From contig OY759675.1 of the NCBI GenBank assembly GCA_963662515.1, forward strand, positions 2,976,001 through 3,040,000: DNA of 64,000 nt, in the 5' to 3' direction. This stretch comes from JAFGDI01 sp963662515. Lineage in GTDB: Bacteria > Planctomycetota > Phycisphaerae > Sedimentisphaerales > SM23-30. The translations under genes were made by a program, and so were the position numbers. Below the pieces are notes generated by a model. The model did no database searches. It was given only the letters and a program-made list of their open reading frames with translations, and was not told the origin of the DNA. Below are positions 63,939-64,000 of the stretch, one piece after another; position 1 is the first letter of the stretch; each line of letters begins with the position of its first letter.

Positions 63939-64000
63939 ATGTCACTTAAAAAATCAAAGAAAAGATCGCAAGATAACCCCCATATTTACAGTAAGTTATA
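63939..64000 (+). CDS. Possible N-terminus of a truncated gene
   Basis: An ATG at 63939 opens a frame (MSLKKSKKRSQDNPHIYSKL) that runs off the window. The basic start is compatible with a cytoplasmic protein. No SD precedes it, and 20 residues are too few to identify a family. Confidence 0.3.
   Translation, partial: MSLKKSKKRSQDNPHIYSKL

Overview
The window reads as a chromosomal segment from a Gram-negative, polysaccharide-degrading member of the Planctomycetota, most likely class Phycisphaerae (Sedimentisphaerales-like). This assignment is inference. It rests on secreted proteins built from LamG, GLUG and dockerin-like modules, a PEP-CTERM protein, an ECF sigma/FecR pair, a BlaI/BlaR1 pair with a very long sensor, a PqqD-M50-HlyD fusion, and a 16S rRNA gene with no 23S nearby. 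A Kdo transferase implies lipopolysaccharide, and LL-diaminopimelate aminotransferase implies DAP peptidoglycan.

Layout. 1-9.4 kb (minus strand): end of a type II secretion/pilus operon (gspE, then gspF cut by the window edge), a Spy-like secreted protein, and a compact run waaA-hslU-udg preceded by phosphofructokinase and dapL. 9.7-10.4 kb: a TetR/CecR-type regulator. 10.44-15.06 kb: an accessory island of mosaic composition bounded by inverted repeats. It holds a 360-bp tandem duplication, three small minus-strand genes, a 21-bp minisatellite and a fibronectin III protein. 15.2-23.1 kb: GH31 glycosidase, efp, a MEMO-family protein, parA coupled to a VanZ-like gene, and lysS.

23.2-36.5 kb: a glycan-degradation locus. 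GH115 alpha-glucuronidase, GH127 beta-L-arabinofuranosidase and a LamG/dockerin protein lie beside an ECF sigma/FecR pair, with a GH43 enzyme divergent from the sigma gene. The enzyme set fits side-chain removal from arabinoglucuronoxylan. 37-42.4 kb: a 1779-residue M6-type metalloprotease with four LamG modules. 42.5-48.6 kb: blaI, a BlaR1-like M56 sensor with six lipocalin-like repeats, and a membrane protein. 48.8-51.4 kb: a candidate small RNA with its own promoter and terminator, then the PqqD-M50-HlyD fusion. 51.5-58.7 kb: queE, a PEP-CTERM protein, and two related GLUG/dockerin proteins, one of which also has LamG and PASTA modules. 59.1-61.1 kb: an isolated 16S rRNA gene with tandem promoters and a boxA. 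61.5-63.7 kb: hisC, a DUF3859-like protein and a 2-Cys peroxiredoxin.

The secreted half of the window (23-58 kb) looks like a surface or extracellular polysaccharide-utilisation programme controlled by the ECF/FecR and BlaI/BlaR1 pairs. No SusC/SusD homologue, cohesin, exosortase, transposase or integrase was found in the window. The points most worth a second look are the repeat-bearing BlaR1 sensor with its promoter/operator, the candidate small RNA upstream of the M50 fusion, the inverted-repeat-bounded island, and the recurring dockerin-like modules without cohesins.
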